DNA of 54,108 bases from Chitinophagales bacterium (GTDB lineage: Bacteria > Bacteroidota > Bacteroidia > Chitinophagales > Saprospiraceae). The translations under genes and the position numbers were made by a program. The DNA lies in assembly GCA_013298845.1 (NCBI GenBank), contig JAAFJN010000035.1, positions 1 to 54,108 of the forward strand, in the 5' to 3' direction. This document shows, piece by piece, positions 6,844-14,482 of this stretch. Under the pieces are notes generated by a model, which ran no database searches, had not been told where the DNA came from, and saw only the letters and a list, made by a program, of their open reading frames with translations. Numbering within the stretch: position 1 is the stretch's first letter; each line of letters starts with the position of its first letter.

Positions 6844-8847
6844 ATGAGGGTTCATTACGATTTATCGCAACTGCCGGAATTTCGCCATGCCGTGGTTACC
6901 ATTGGTTCATTCGACGGCCTGCACACCGGGCATTTGCGCATTTTGGAACAGGTTCAACAACTCGCCGCCGCCGCCGGAGGAGAAAGCGTGGTCATTACAT
7001 TTGACCCGCATCCGCGTACCGTTATTGGTACCAAAACCAGTTCATTTCACCTGCTCACCACCACGCCCGAAAAAATTGAGTTATTCCAAAACGTCGGGGT
7101 AGATCATTTGGTTATTGTTCCTTTTACGCCGGAATTTGCCCATTTAAGCGCCGCGCAATACGTCGAATCGTTTTTGCTGGCCAAATTCAACCCTCATACC
7201 ATCGTTATTGGTTACGACCATAAATTTGGTAACGACCGCCAGGGCGACCTCCAATTTTTAGCGCAATACGCCGCCCGCCGCCCTTTTCACCTGGTCGAAA
7301 TTCCCGCGCAGGAAGTGGATGACATTACCGTATCGTCGTCCAAAATCCGGCGGGCCATTGAAGCGACGGATATGACCACGGCCCAACGGTTACTGGGGCA
7401 CGCGTTTGTGCTCACCGGCGAAGTAGTACTGGGCAACCAAATTGGCCGCACCATTGGTTTCCCCACGGCCAATATCCACATCAACGACCCTTACAAACTG
7501 ATTCCGCCGCCGGGTATTTACGCCGCTTATTGCCAGATTCCGGGCCACGAACAACCGCTCCCGGGCATGTTGTACATCGGCGACCGGCCCAGCATCGAAG
7601 GGGCGCAGGGGCAACGCATTGAGGTCAATATCCTCGGTTTTGAAGGCGATTTGTACGGACAACAAATGCAGGTGGAAGTGGTAGATTTTATCCGGGGCGA
7701 TAAAAAACTCGACGGTTTGGATGCCTTAAAAGCCCAAATTGCCGCCGACCAAAACGCCATTGAACAACGATTGGGCCTATCCACCGCCGCTCCCGATGAC
7801 CGCGACGTGGCCGTGGTGATTCTCAATTACAACACGCGCAGCCAGTTGGAACACTACTTGCCTTCGGTGGTGGCGTACAGCGGCAACGCCCGCATTGTGG
7901 TGGCCGATAACGGCTCCCCCGATGATTCCATCGCTTTTGTACGGCAACAATATCCCCAGATTGAGGTGATTGATCTGGGACAGAACTGGGGTTTTGCCGA
8001 AGGATACAACCGCGCCCTCCAACAGGTGCAGGCGGCGTATTACGTCATTCTGAATTCCGACGTGGAAGTAACGCCCAACTGGACCCGTCCCATCCTGGAG
8101 GCCATGCGCCAGGACGCTACCATCGGGATTGCGCAACCCAAAATTTTGGCCGACCGCCACCGTACGCGTTTTGAACACGCCGGGGCCGCCGGGGGCTGGA
8201 TGGATTATTTGGGATATCCCTTCTGCCGGGGCCGCATTTTTAATTACGTGGAAGAGGATTTGGGCCAATACGATGAACCGCAGGCGTGTTTTTGGGCCGC
8301 CGGGGCTGCTTATTTTATCCGGGCCGAATTGTATCACCAATTGGGCGGTTTTGACGCCGATTATTTTGCTCACAACGAAGAAATTGACTTGTGCTGGCGG
8401 GTAAAAAGAGCCGGTTATTCGGTGTGGTGTTATCCGCAAAGTACGGTGTATCACCTCGGCGGTGGCACGTTGGGGTACGAAAGTCCGCGCAAAGTATTCC
8501 TCAATTTCCGCAATAGTTTGTTTACGCTCATCAAAAACGAGCGGGTTCCCAAATTATACTGGCTGATTCCGGCCCGTTTGGTACTCGATGGCGTGGCCGC
8601 CGCCATGTTTTTTGTCAAAGGCCAACGCGCGGCGATTAAGGCTATTTTGCAGGCGCATTTTTCGTTTTACGGATTATTTTTTCGGTATTTGAAAAAAAGA
8701 AAAGAAGTGGCACGATTGGTGCGGCAATATAAATTAGCCGACAAAAAAGCCGACAAAACGGGTATTTATCACGCGAGTATTGTGTTTGCGCATTATTTAC
8801 GCCGGGTAAAAGCATTTTCGGACTTGCCGTTTATTGGAAAAAAATAA
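6844..8847 (+). CDS. ribF: RibF (riboflavin kinase/FAD synthetase) fused to a family 2 glycosyltransferase
   Basis: A 667-residue protein made of two enzymes. Residues 1-180 are the FAD synthetase nucleotidyl-transferase domain (GSFDGLHTGH at 21-30, TFDPHP at 52-57, SSSKIRR at 164-170). Residues 183-308 are the flavokinase domain (GNQIGRTIGFPTAN at 197-210), completing a normal-length RibF that turns riboflavin into FMN and FAD. After a short linker, residue 321 starts a GT2 domain: VAVVILNYN, DNGSPDD, NSDVEV as the metal- and sugar-nucleotide-binding acid motif, and EEIDLCWR. A helical, basic C-terminal tail follows. The GT half resembles rhamnosyl or other polysaccharide transferases. The junction (about nt 7770-7803) is in frame with no stop and no internal start placed well for the GT half. 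RibF normally stands alone at about 310 residues. No functional link between the halves is known to me. Confidence 0.88.
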   Translation: MRVHYDLSQLPEFRHAVVTIGSFDGLHTGHLRILEQVQQLAAAAGGESVVITFDPHPRTVIGTKTSSFHLLTTTPEKIELFQNVGVDHLVIVPFTPEFAHLSAAQYVESFLLAKFNPHTIVIGYDHKFGNDRQGDLQFLAQYAARRPFHLVEIPAQEVDDITVSSSKIRRAIEATDMTTAQRLLGHAFVLTGEVVLGNQIGRTIGFPTANIHINDPYKLIPPPGIYAAYCQIPGHEQPLPGMLYIGDRPSIEGAQGQRIEVNILGFEGDLYGQQMQVEVVDFIRGDKKLDGLDALKAQIAADQNAIEQRLGLSTAAPDDRDVAVVILNYNTRSQLEHYLPSVVAYSGNARIVVADNGSPDDSIAFVRQQYPQIEVIDLGQNWGFAEGYNRALQQVQAAYYVILNSDVEVTPNWTRPILEAMRQDATIGIAQPKILADRHRTRFEHAGAAGGWMDYLGYPFCRGRIFNYVEEDLGQYDEPQACFWAAGAAYFIRAELYHQLGGFDADYFAHNEEIDLCWRVKRAGYSVWCYPQSTVYHLGGGTLGYESPRKVFLNFRNSLFTLIKNERVPKLYWLIPARLVLDGVAAAMFFVKGQRAAIKAILQAHFSFYGLFFRYLKKRKEVARLVRQYKLADKKADKTGIYHASIVFAHYLRRVKAFSDLPFIGKK

Positions 8848-9028
8848 AATGGCAAATGTTAAAATTTTGCTAAGAACAACAATATAAAATAGTCCGCCGT
8901 TTTCCCGTTAAATTTATCAAATATTTTCGCTGCGAAATCTTCCCAATAACTGCATGAGTTCTGCTCATTCGGGGCCGATTTTTTGTCTTTAATCCAGGTT
9001 TCACAAATTACTAAACACGGTATTTATT
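8848..9028. other. AT-rich gap between ribF fusion and gldN
   Basis: A 181-bp spacer with AT-rich stretches. I found no hairpin with a T-run and no clear -7 element. It presumably carries the gldN promoter and leader. Confidence 0.5.
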
Positions 9029-9898
9029 ATGAAAAAAATGATGTTGCTGCCAGGCATCGGGGTATGTATTGCCCTCACACTGGCCATCGCCCCCACCGCA
9101 TCGGCACAAGGGCAAGAACCCCAGGAAATTGAAAACACCGCACCTCCGGCTGAACCCCTCAACGACTTTACGGAACGGCACGTGGTGGCCGAAAAACAAG
9201 TGCTCAAACACGCCCCCATCCGTGAAGCGGACATTTTGTGGGAAACGCGCATTTGGCGGGTGATTGATACCCGCGAAAAAATGAACCTGCCGTTTGTAGC
9301 CCCCGAATCGCCTTTATTTTCCATTTTACAGGAAGCCGTTGAAACGGGTAAACTCACGGCGTACAGCACCGAAAGTGACAAATTTGACCGCCCGCTGGCC
9401 ATGGCCGATCTCACTCAAATGCTGAACCGGATTGACACCGTTGTTGTGTTCAACATGGACACGGGCGAGGAAGAGGTGAAAACGGTTCAAAACAGCATTA
9501 ACTGGGAGGATGTAAAACGGTTTCGGATTAAAGAGGCGTGGTTTTTTGACAAAAATCAGGGTACTTTACGCCACCGGATTCTCGGTATTGCGCCCATGAT
9601 TGACGAAAAAAACGAACAGGGCGACTTTTTGTACGAACGCCCCTTGTTTTGGGTGCACTACCCATCGGCCCGTTCGGTTTTGGCCCGGCACAAAGCCATC
9701 GCCTCCAACAATGTGGCGGCCACCACTACCTGGGAAGACATGTTTGAACAACGGTATTTCGCCTCCTACATCTCCAAAGAATCGAACATGTACGACCGCC
9801 GTCTCAGCGATTACCTCACCGGGGTTGACCTGCTGATGGAAGGTCAAAAAATTGAAGACGAACTCTTCAACCGCGAACACGACCTCTGGAGTTGGTAG
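9029..9898 (+). CDS. gldN: GldN-family gliding motility / type IX secretion protein
   Basis: A 289-residue secreted protein. The signal peptide is residues 1-26 (cleavage after ASA). The mature part carries the GldN pattern: SPLFSILQEAVETGKLTAY, RIDTVVVFNMDTGEEE, FRIKEAWFFDKNQGTLRHRILGIAP and PLFWVHYPSAR. In Flavobacterium and Porphyromonas (PorN) this protein forms, with GldK, the periplasmic ring attached to the outer membrane of the T9SS. GldN usually closes a gldKLMN operon; here it stands alone. The K, L and M genes must lie elsewhere, or this is an extra copy. A second GldN-like gene is at 13355-14377. Confidence 0.88.
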   Translation: MKKMMLLPGIGVCIALTLAIAPTASAQGQEPQEIENTAPPAEPLNDFTERHVVAEKQVLKHAPIREADILWETRIWRVIDTREKMNLPFVAPESPLFSILQEAVETGKLTAYSTESDKFDRPLAMADLTQMLNRIDTVVVFNMDTGEEEVKTVQNSINWEDVKRFRIKEAWFFDKNQGTLRHRILGIAPMIDEKNEQGDFLYERPLFWVHYPSARSVLARHKAIASNNVAATTTWEDMFEQRYFASYISKESNMYDRRLSDYLTGVDLLMEGQKIEDELFNREHDLWSW

Positions 9899-9933
9899 GG
9901 TGAAAGGCTGGAAAAGGCTGTTTTAAAAATATC

Positions 9934-10183
9934 GAACAGCGAATGTTGAACACCGAACATCGAACACCGAACGCCGAACATCGAAATGATGTTTAATTGA
10001 CTAAGGTTAAAATACGCCGTAGAGTATTATCCTGCCTTTAAGGGACGATTACCTAAGCCACACATAGTACTCAATACCTATAATTGAATCCAATAAGGCA
10101 GTCTCACAAGCAGATACTTCAACATTCGGTGTTCGATATTCGGTGTTCGGTGTTCGATGTTCGGTGTTCAACATTCGCTGTTC
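9934..10183. repeat. 250-bp element: GAACACCGAAC-type inverted repeats around a 146-bp core
   Basis: The outer 39 bp are a perfect inverted repeat (9934-9972 against 10145-10183). It continues with two mismatches inward to 9985/10132, about 52 bp per arm. The arms are tandem words of the type CGAACACCGAACATCGAA. The 146-bp core (9986-10131) has no open frame of note and different composition. The overall plan resembles a MITE or a long stem-loop RNA element. The rest of the 9899-10354 gap holds only the rseP promoter. Confidence 0.85.
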
Positions 10184-10274
10184 AACATTAAAAAATATCA
10201 ACCTCCTACCTAACTATCTTACCTCCAAGACTGCTCCTCCAAAAACCCTTTCCGGCCAATTGGAAAATAATGTA

Positions 10275-10282
10275 TAACTTTG
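10275..10282 (+). promoter_or_regulatory. -7 promoter element of rseP-hscB
   Basis: TAACTTTG matches TAnnTTTG. It lies 72 nt before the rseP ATG, giving a leader of about 65 nt. Confidence 0.6.
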
Positions 10283-10354
10283 CCGCCTTAAAATTGTTAT
10301 AAAGTCTGTATCACATTGGTACAGGTAACGTAAATCGAATTTTCGAATTATTCA

Positions 10355-11710
10355 ATGGATATTCTGATCAAGGTAGGCCAATTGTTATTAAGCCTTTCTA
10401 TCCTGATTGTTTTGCACGAAATGGGACACTTTTTCCCGGCAAAATGGTTTAAAACCCAAGTTGACAAATTTTACCTCTTTTTTGACGCTCCACCTTTTAA
10501 CAGTCTTTGGAAGAAAAAAGTAGGCGATACAGAATACGGTATTGGGTGGTTGCCCTTGGGCGGTTACGTGAAAATTGCCGGTATGGTGGACGAAAGTATG
10601 GACACCGAATTCAAAGATAAAGAACCTCAACCTTGGGAATTCCGGTCAAAACCAGCCTGGCAACGCCTTATTATTATGTTAGGCGGGGTTACGGTCAACT
10701 TTATCCTGGGCTTTTTCATCCTCGGTATGTTATTGTGGGGCTACGGTAAACAATACCTGCCCAATTCCGAAGCCAAGCAATACGGCGTCGCATTCGATTC
10801 CATCCTGATTCAGCAAGGTTTCCAAAATGGCGATTTAATCACCAAAATTGGCAATGTACCCAACGACCGCTTCGATCCGGTGCAATTGTTGGAAAAAGTG
10901 ATTTTGGGCAACGAACGCTCCGTTACGGTCATTCGCAACGGCCAGGAACAAACAATCACGGTAAACGAAAACATTGCCCGGCAGGTCACCGACCGCGGAG
11001 TGCCTAAAAGTGCCCTGCTTTCGCCGCGTTTCCCCTTTATTGTGGAACAACTGGCCCCTAATAGTCCGGCGGAAAAAGCCGGGGTATTACCGGGTGACCA
11101 AGTGATCAGTTTCAACGGGGTGGGCACTGAATTTTACGATCAGTTTGTCCGCGAAGCGCAAAAAAACAAAGGGAAACCCGCCGATTTGGGTATCGTGCGC
11201 AACGGCGACAGCATTCGGGTAAGCCTTACCCTGAGCGAAGAAGGCACTATTGGGGTGTACGCACGTCCATTAAACAAACTATTCAAATTTGAACGGGAAG
11301 ATTATACCCTGCTCCGCGCCATTCCCGAAGGCTACAACGAAGGTGTTAACTTTTTGAAAACGCAGATTTCGGCCTTTGGAAAAATGTTTACCGGTCAAAT
11401 TTCGCCCAACAAAAACCTGGGTAGTTTTATCAGCATCGGCAATATGTTCCCGGCGCAATTCAGTTGGGAAACGTTTTGGCACATGACGGCTACCCTCAGC
11501 CTGATCTTGGCCTTTATGAACCTGCTGCCCATTCCCGCCCTCGATGGTGGTTACGTGGTATTCTTGATTTGGGAAGTGATTACGGGACGGAAAGTGAGCG
11601 ATAATTTCCTCGAAAAAGCCGTCACCGTCGGATTTTTCCTGCTCATGGCCCTCATGATTTACGCCTTTGGCCTCGATCTCTGGCGGCATATTTTCTCTAA
11701 GTTTTTCTAA
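10355..11710 (+). CDS. rseP: RIP metalloprotease RseP (site-2 protease)
   Basis: A 451-residue intramembrane zinc protease that cuts membrane-bound substrates such as anti-sigma factors and leftover signal peptides. Helix 1 carries HEMGH (residues 21-25), with the zinc ligands His21 and His25 and the catalytic Glu22. The third zinc ligand is Asp397 in NLLPIPALDGG (389-399). Two PDZ-like regions lie between (about 130-210 and 215-300; the second has SPAEKAGVLPGDQVISFNG). Length and order are normal for the family. Its stop overlaps the hscB start by one base (TAATG), so the two genes are co-translated. A Bacteroidota -7 box lies 72 nt upstream. Confidence 0.95.
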   Translation: MDILIKVGQLLLSLSILIVLHEMGHFFPAKWFKTQVDKFYLFFDAPPFNSLWKKKVGDTEYGIGWLPLGGYVKIAGMVDESMDTEFKDKEPQPWEFRSKPAWQRLIIMLGGVTVNFILGFFILGMLLWGYGKQYLPNSEAKQYGVAFDSILIQQGFQNGDLITKIGNVPNDRFDPVQLLEKVILGNERSVTVIRNGQEQTITVNENIARQVTDRGVPKSALLSPRFPFIVEQLAPNSPAEKAGVLPGDQVISFNGVGTEFYDQFVREAQKNKGKPADLGIVRNGDSIRVSLTLSEEGTIGVYARPLNKLFKFEREDYTLLRAIPEGYNEGVNFLKTQISAFGKMFTGQISPNKNLGSFISIGNMFPAQFSWETFWHMTATLSLILAFMNLLPIPALDGGYVVFLIWEVITGRKVSDNFLEKAVTVGFFLLMALMIYAFGLDLWRHIFSKFF

Positions 11711-12237
11711 TGAACTACTTTGAATTTATGGGGCTTCCCGTTGCTTTTAACATTGACGAAGCAGCCCTGCGAAAAAAATACTACGCCAATAGCCGGGATA
11801 TTCACCCCGATTTGTTCTCGTTGTCCGACGAAGGTCAACGCGCTTGGGCATTGGAACAAACCACCCTGAACAACGAAGCCTGGGCCGTTTTGTCGGATGC
11901 CGATAAAAGAATGGCGTACGTGTTGCGCCTCAAAGGGAAGTTGACCGACGAGGCAAAAAATGAAACCCTGCCCCAGGATTTTTTGATGGAAATGATGGAT
12001 ATTAACGAAGCCATCATGGATTTGCAGATGGATTTTGACCAGGAACGGTACGAAAAAACCCTCCGGGAAGTAGATGAACTGGAAAAAAACTTGCAGGACT
12101 CGGTGCAAAATATCTTCGATAATTATTCAGAATCCACCGAAAACGACGAAGATTTGGAAAAAGTGAAAAATTTTTTTCTAAAAAAGAAATATTTCTTGCG
12201 CATTCGAAAAAACCTCTTTACCTTTGCGTCCGCTTAG
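11710..12237 (+). CDS. hscB: HscB-type iron-sulfur co-chaperone (J-domain protein)
   Basis: A 175-residue co-chaperone that delivers the IscU scaffold to the Hsp70 HscA during Fe-S cluster assembly. The N-terminal J-domain has YYANSRDIHPDLF with the essential HPD at residues 32-34. The C-terminal helical domain (about 90-170) would bind IscU and includes FLMEMMDINEAIMDL, typical of HscB. Zinc-finger cysteines of the eukaryotic type are absent, as expected. It is coupled to rseP by a one-base overlap. The end of the gene (12219-12226) also carries a -7 box that probably drives the tRNA gene 9 bp downstream of it. Confidence 0.92.
   Translation: MNYFEFMGLPVAFNIDEAALRKKYYANSRDIHPDLFSLSDEGQRAWALEQTTLNNEAWAVLSDADKRMAYVLRLKGKLTDEAKNETLPQDFLMEMMDINEAIMDLQMDFDQERYEKTLREVDELEKNLQDSVQNIFDNYSESTENDEDLEKVKNFFLKKKYFLRIRKNLFTFASA
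12219..12226 (+). promoter_or_regulatory. tRNA-Leu promoter inside the 3' end of hscB
   Basis: TACCTTTG is an exact TAnnTTTG element, within the last codons of hscB and 20 bp before the tRNA. Upstream TTCTTG supplies a possible -33 element. Confidence 0.55.
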
Positions 12238-12245
12238 GAAAAAGA

Positions 12246-12328
12246 GCGGGAGTGGCGGAATGGTAGACGCGCTGGTCTCAAACACCAGTGATTTCACGGT
12301 CATGCGAGTTCGAGTCTCGCCTCCCGCA
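12246..12328 (+). tRNA. tRNA-Leu, anticodon CAA
   Basis: The acceptor stem GCGGGAG pairs with CTCCCGC (12321-12327), with discriminator A at 12328. The D-arm is GGCGGAATGGTAGACGC-like. The anticodon arm CTGGT-CTCAAAC-ACCAG gives CAA. A variable arm of about 15 nt marks a class II tRNA (leucine). The T-arm is GCGAG-TTCGAGT-CTCGC. The 3' CCA is not encoded (ACAA follows). Confidence 0.95.
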
Positions 12329-12332
12329 CAAA

Positions 12333-12366
12333 AAAGGGGCATCTCACACGAGATGCCCCTTTCCTT
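12333..12366. terminator. Bidirectional terminator after tRNA-Leu
   Basis: GGGGCATCTC (12336-12345) and GAGATGCCCC (12350-12359) form a 10-bp stem, extended by A/T pairs, with loop ACAC. TTTCCTTTTT follows on the plus strand and TTTTTT on the minus strand. It serves the tRNA/hscB side and the convergent LysM gene. Confidence 0.85.
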
Positions 12367-12393
12367 TTTGGGTTATTTAGGTGTTTCGAGCGG

Positions 12394-13245
12394 TTATTTG
12401 AGGTACCGCACTTTGGTCATAAAATTGGTGTTTTTTGCCCCCAGTTTTTTGGCCGCCGCCGGTGACAAAATAACTTCGGCGTTATTAGCCAGGTTATTGG
12501 GTATCCGCCCGATGACTTTGGCGTACACCGTCGTTTTGGTGGCCGGGTTAGTCACCATAATTGCCGTCCCGATGGCCGCCTCGCGGTGCATGGCGTACAA
12601 ATCTCCCACTTCCGCGTTATCGTTATTCCAATGGCAAATGCCCTGGCTGCTGACCTCCTTGTATTTTACTTTGTCTTTTTCAAAACGCCCTTTCAGCACC
12701 TCCGATCCGGTCGGTTTGCGGTCTTTGCGCCATTCTAATTTGTAACCTTCGGTACCAATCCAGCCCACGTGAATCAATTGACCGGGCACAATACTGTTGT
12801 TTTTCAACTTATTGCGCGTTTTTATGCTGTCCACGGGCATTTCAAACTGCTTTTTACTGATTTGGTACAAATTATCGCCCGGCTGCACCACGTAACACAA
12901 GGGCGCAATTTGGGTGGGTTTATCCGTTTTCTTTTTATACCGTTTAATGGCAATATTGGGCGTTGGAATGGCGATAAGTTCACCCGTGCGCAACACCGGA
13001 TCCGTTTGGAAACGCGGATTGTATTCGTATAACTCTTCGAGGCTGAGGCAATAAAATTTGGCCAAAGAGAACAAGGTTTGTTTGGCTTTCACGCGGTGGT
13101 GAATGAGTTTTTTCCCGTCTTCTTCAATGGTTAAATACAACGTGTCTTTGTGGGTTAACACAATTGCCGGGTTGGTTTTCGCGGTGTTTTGAGCCTGTAC
13201 GGCGAACGAATAAAATAACAATAAAAATAGTGGTGTAAATCTCAT
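12394..13245 (-). CDS. Secreted peptidoglycan-binding protein: two LysM domains plus RlpA-like C-terminal domain
   Basis: A 283-residue exported protein with a signal peptide at residues 1-19 (AVQAQ). LysM 1 is about 47-94 (HHRVKAKQTLFSLAKFY...NPRF...LRTGELIAIP). LysM 2 is about 116-163 (YVVQPGDNLYQISKKQF...NNSIVPGQLIHV). The C-terminal part (about 195-283) looks like a double-psi beta-barrel (GDLYAMHREAAIGTAIMVTNPATKTTVYAKVIGRIP, here spanning two motifs), as in RlpA and expansins. It probably binds the cell wall. The RlpA catalytic residues could not be confirmed, so enzyme activity is open. It is convergent with hscB/tRNA. A repeat block lies just before its start. Confidence 0.82.
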   Translation of the reverse strand: MRFTPLFLLLFYSFAVQAQNTAKTNPAIVLTHKDTLYLTIEEDGKKLIHHRVKAKQTLFSLAKFYCLSLEELYEYNPRFQTDPVLRTGELIAIPTPNIAIKRYKKKTDKPTQIAPLCYVVQPGDNLYQISKKQFEMPVDSIKTRNKLKNNSIVPGQLIHVGWIGTEGYKLEWRKDRKPTGSEVLKGRFEKDKVKYKEVSSQGICHWNNDNAEVGDLYAMHREAAIGTAIMVTNPATKTTVYAKVIGRIPNNLANNAEVILSPAAAKKLGAKNTNFMTKVRYLK

Positions 13246-13261
13246 GTAGTATGTTGAGTGA

Positions 13262-13355
13262 TAAAATATGAGAGATAAGTGATGAGTGATGAGTGATGAG
13301 TGATGATTTTTTTATTTATCTCTCATCACTCATATCTCATCACTCATATCTCTCC
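13262..13355. repeat. Low-complexity GTGATGAG/ATGAGAGATAAG repeat with inverted arms
   Basis: Four or more tandem GTGATGA words (13280-13306) face their complements CTCATCACTCATATCTCTC (about 13321-13353) across a T-rich loop, so the block can fold on itself. It fills the space between the LysM gene start and the GldN-like gene stop. It belongs to the same word family as 5828-5919. Confidence 0.8.
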
Positions 13356-14377
13356 TAAAAGCATTTGTGGTAAAAAAGTATTTTTGGGTACGTGGGCGCA
13401 TTTTTTTCGGTGTCGAGCACCCAAAAACGCGGGGCTACGGCGACCAAACGCGTGTATAGTTTTTGAGCGGTGGCATCCCAAAACCATTCTTCCATCAATT
13501 GCAATTCCGTTACTTGTTGTTGGTCAATGCCGCTGTACAACTCCTGTTGAAACTCGGTGTTGGTTTGCGGATCAAATACCTTAATTAATTGGGTGCAGGC
13601 AAACAAACATTCGCGTTCTTTTCCGCGCACGGGTTTGCCCGTTTCGGGTTCGTACAACGTAATATTTTCGTCGCCGCGCAACCGATCAATTAAACGATCA
13701 ATAATCGGGCCAGTTGTATTTTTTATCTCCTGCCAGCGATCGGGGCCGGGGCTGGTTGCGTGGGTAATGTACTTTACTGCCCAGGTTATATCTTCTTCGT
13801 TGGGGGTGTTTTCCCACGGTGCGTCCGGAACGGCCATCCAGTAGGGCGTAAAACCCGAATCAAAACAAGGGGCAATGGCGATGGTACGCATGTGAAAATT
13901 AGCCGTGGCGTGGTCGTAGGACAAAACTTGCCGGACTTTTATCCAGGTGGCTTCAAACGGGAAGGCTTTCAGGCCCGATATTTCCACTTTTTCCTCGTAC
14001 GTTTCGGGATTAAAGGTAACTACAGTGTCCATACGAGACATGTAGGCCAGCGCTGCTTCAAAATTCAGGGGGCGCGTCAGTTCGGGATCGGCGAAAATAG
14101 ACCACTGCCCCGACTTGACCAATTCCCACAGTTTGGGGTGCAACGAATGGTTGGGCGCGGGTATGTGCCACTCATTTTGCTCCACGGTTAATTTCAGGAT
14201 ACCCGCACTTGCCATATCCGGTTCTTGGGCGAGGGAAGGATCTGCCGGTAAAGTCAGTTCAATAAATGCCACCCAATCGGCGGGAATTCCGGCGGATTTG
14301 GTGGTTGTTTGGGCCAAAGAAACAAGCGGTAACGAGATAAAAACAACGCTAAAAAAGGCAAGTACGGCTCTATGCAT
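13355..14377 (-). CDS. GldN-like protein with two tandem GldN-type modules
   Basis: A 340-residue exported protein with a signal peptide at residues 1-22. Module 1 (about 79-190) follows GldN closely: LWELVKSGQWSIFADPEL, SRMDTVVTFNPETYEEKVE, WIKVRQVLSYDHATANFHMR, TIAIAP. Module 2 (about 222-338) repeats it: RLRGDENITLYEPETGKPV, VFDPQTNTEFQQE, ELQLMEEWFWDATAQKLYTR, LVAVAPRF, PKILFYHK. The nearby gldN (9029-9898) has one module. The natural reading is a paralogue that arose by duplication and fusion, perhaps a variant ring part of the T9SS or an unrelated use of the fold. The start at 14377 gives a proper signal peptide; the longer frame to 14428 does not. Confidence 0.72.
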   Translation of the reverse strand: MHRAVLAFFSVVFISLPLVSLAQTTTKSAGIPADWVAFIELTLPADPSLAQEPDMASAGILKLTVEQNEWHIPAPNHSLHPKLWELVKSGQWSIFADPELTRPLNFEAALAYMSRMDTVVTFNPETYEEKVEISGLKAFPFEATWIKVRQVLSYDHATANFHMRTIAIAPCFDSGFTPYWMAVPDAPWENTPNEEDITWAVKYITHATSPGPDRWQEIKNTTGPIIDRLIDRLRGDENITLYEPETGKPVRGKERECLFACTQLIKVFDPQTNTEFQQELYSGIDQQQVTELQLMEEWFWDATAQKLYTRLVAVAPRFWVLDTEKNAPTYPKILFYHKCF

Positions 14378-14482
14378 AAATTTTGACTGCAATTTTTTAT
14401 CCACAAACGGAATTTGGCGGTAAATCATTGCAATTTTGCTTGATTTTATGAAAGTTTAGGAAAGAGGCTGTTCAAGCGCATG

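Noticed and set aside
7777-8454. Long minus-strand open frame opposite the ribF-GT fusion (225 codons)
   Set aside because: It is a shadow of a GC-rich plus-strand gene with clear motifs; the translation has no recognisable features.
12224-12745. Plus-strand open frame crossing the tRNA gene
   Set aside because: It runs through tRNA-Leu and its terminator and is antisense to the LysM gene.
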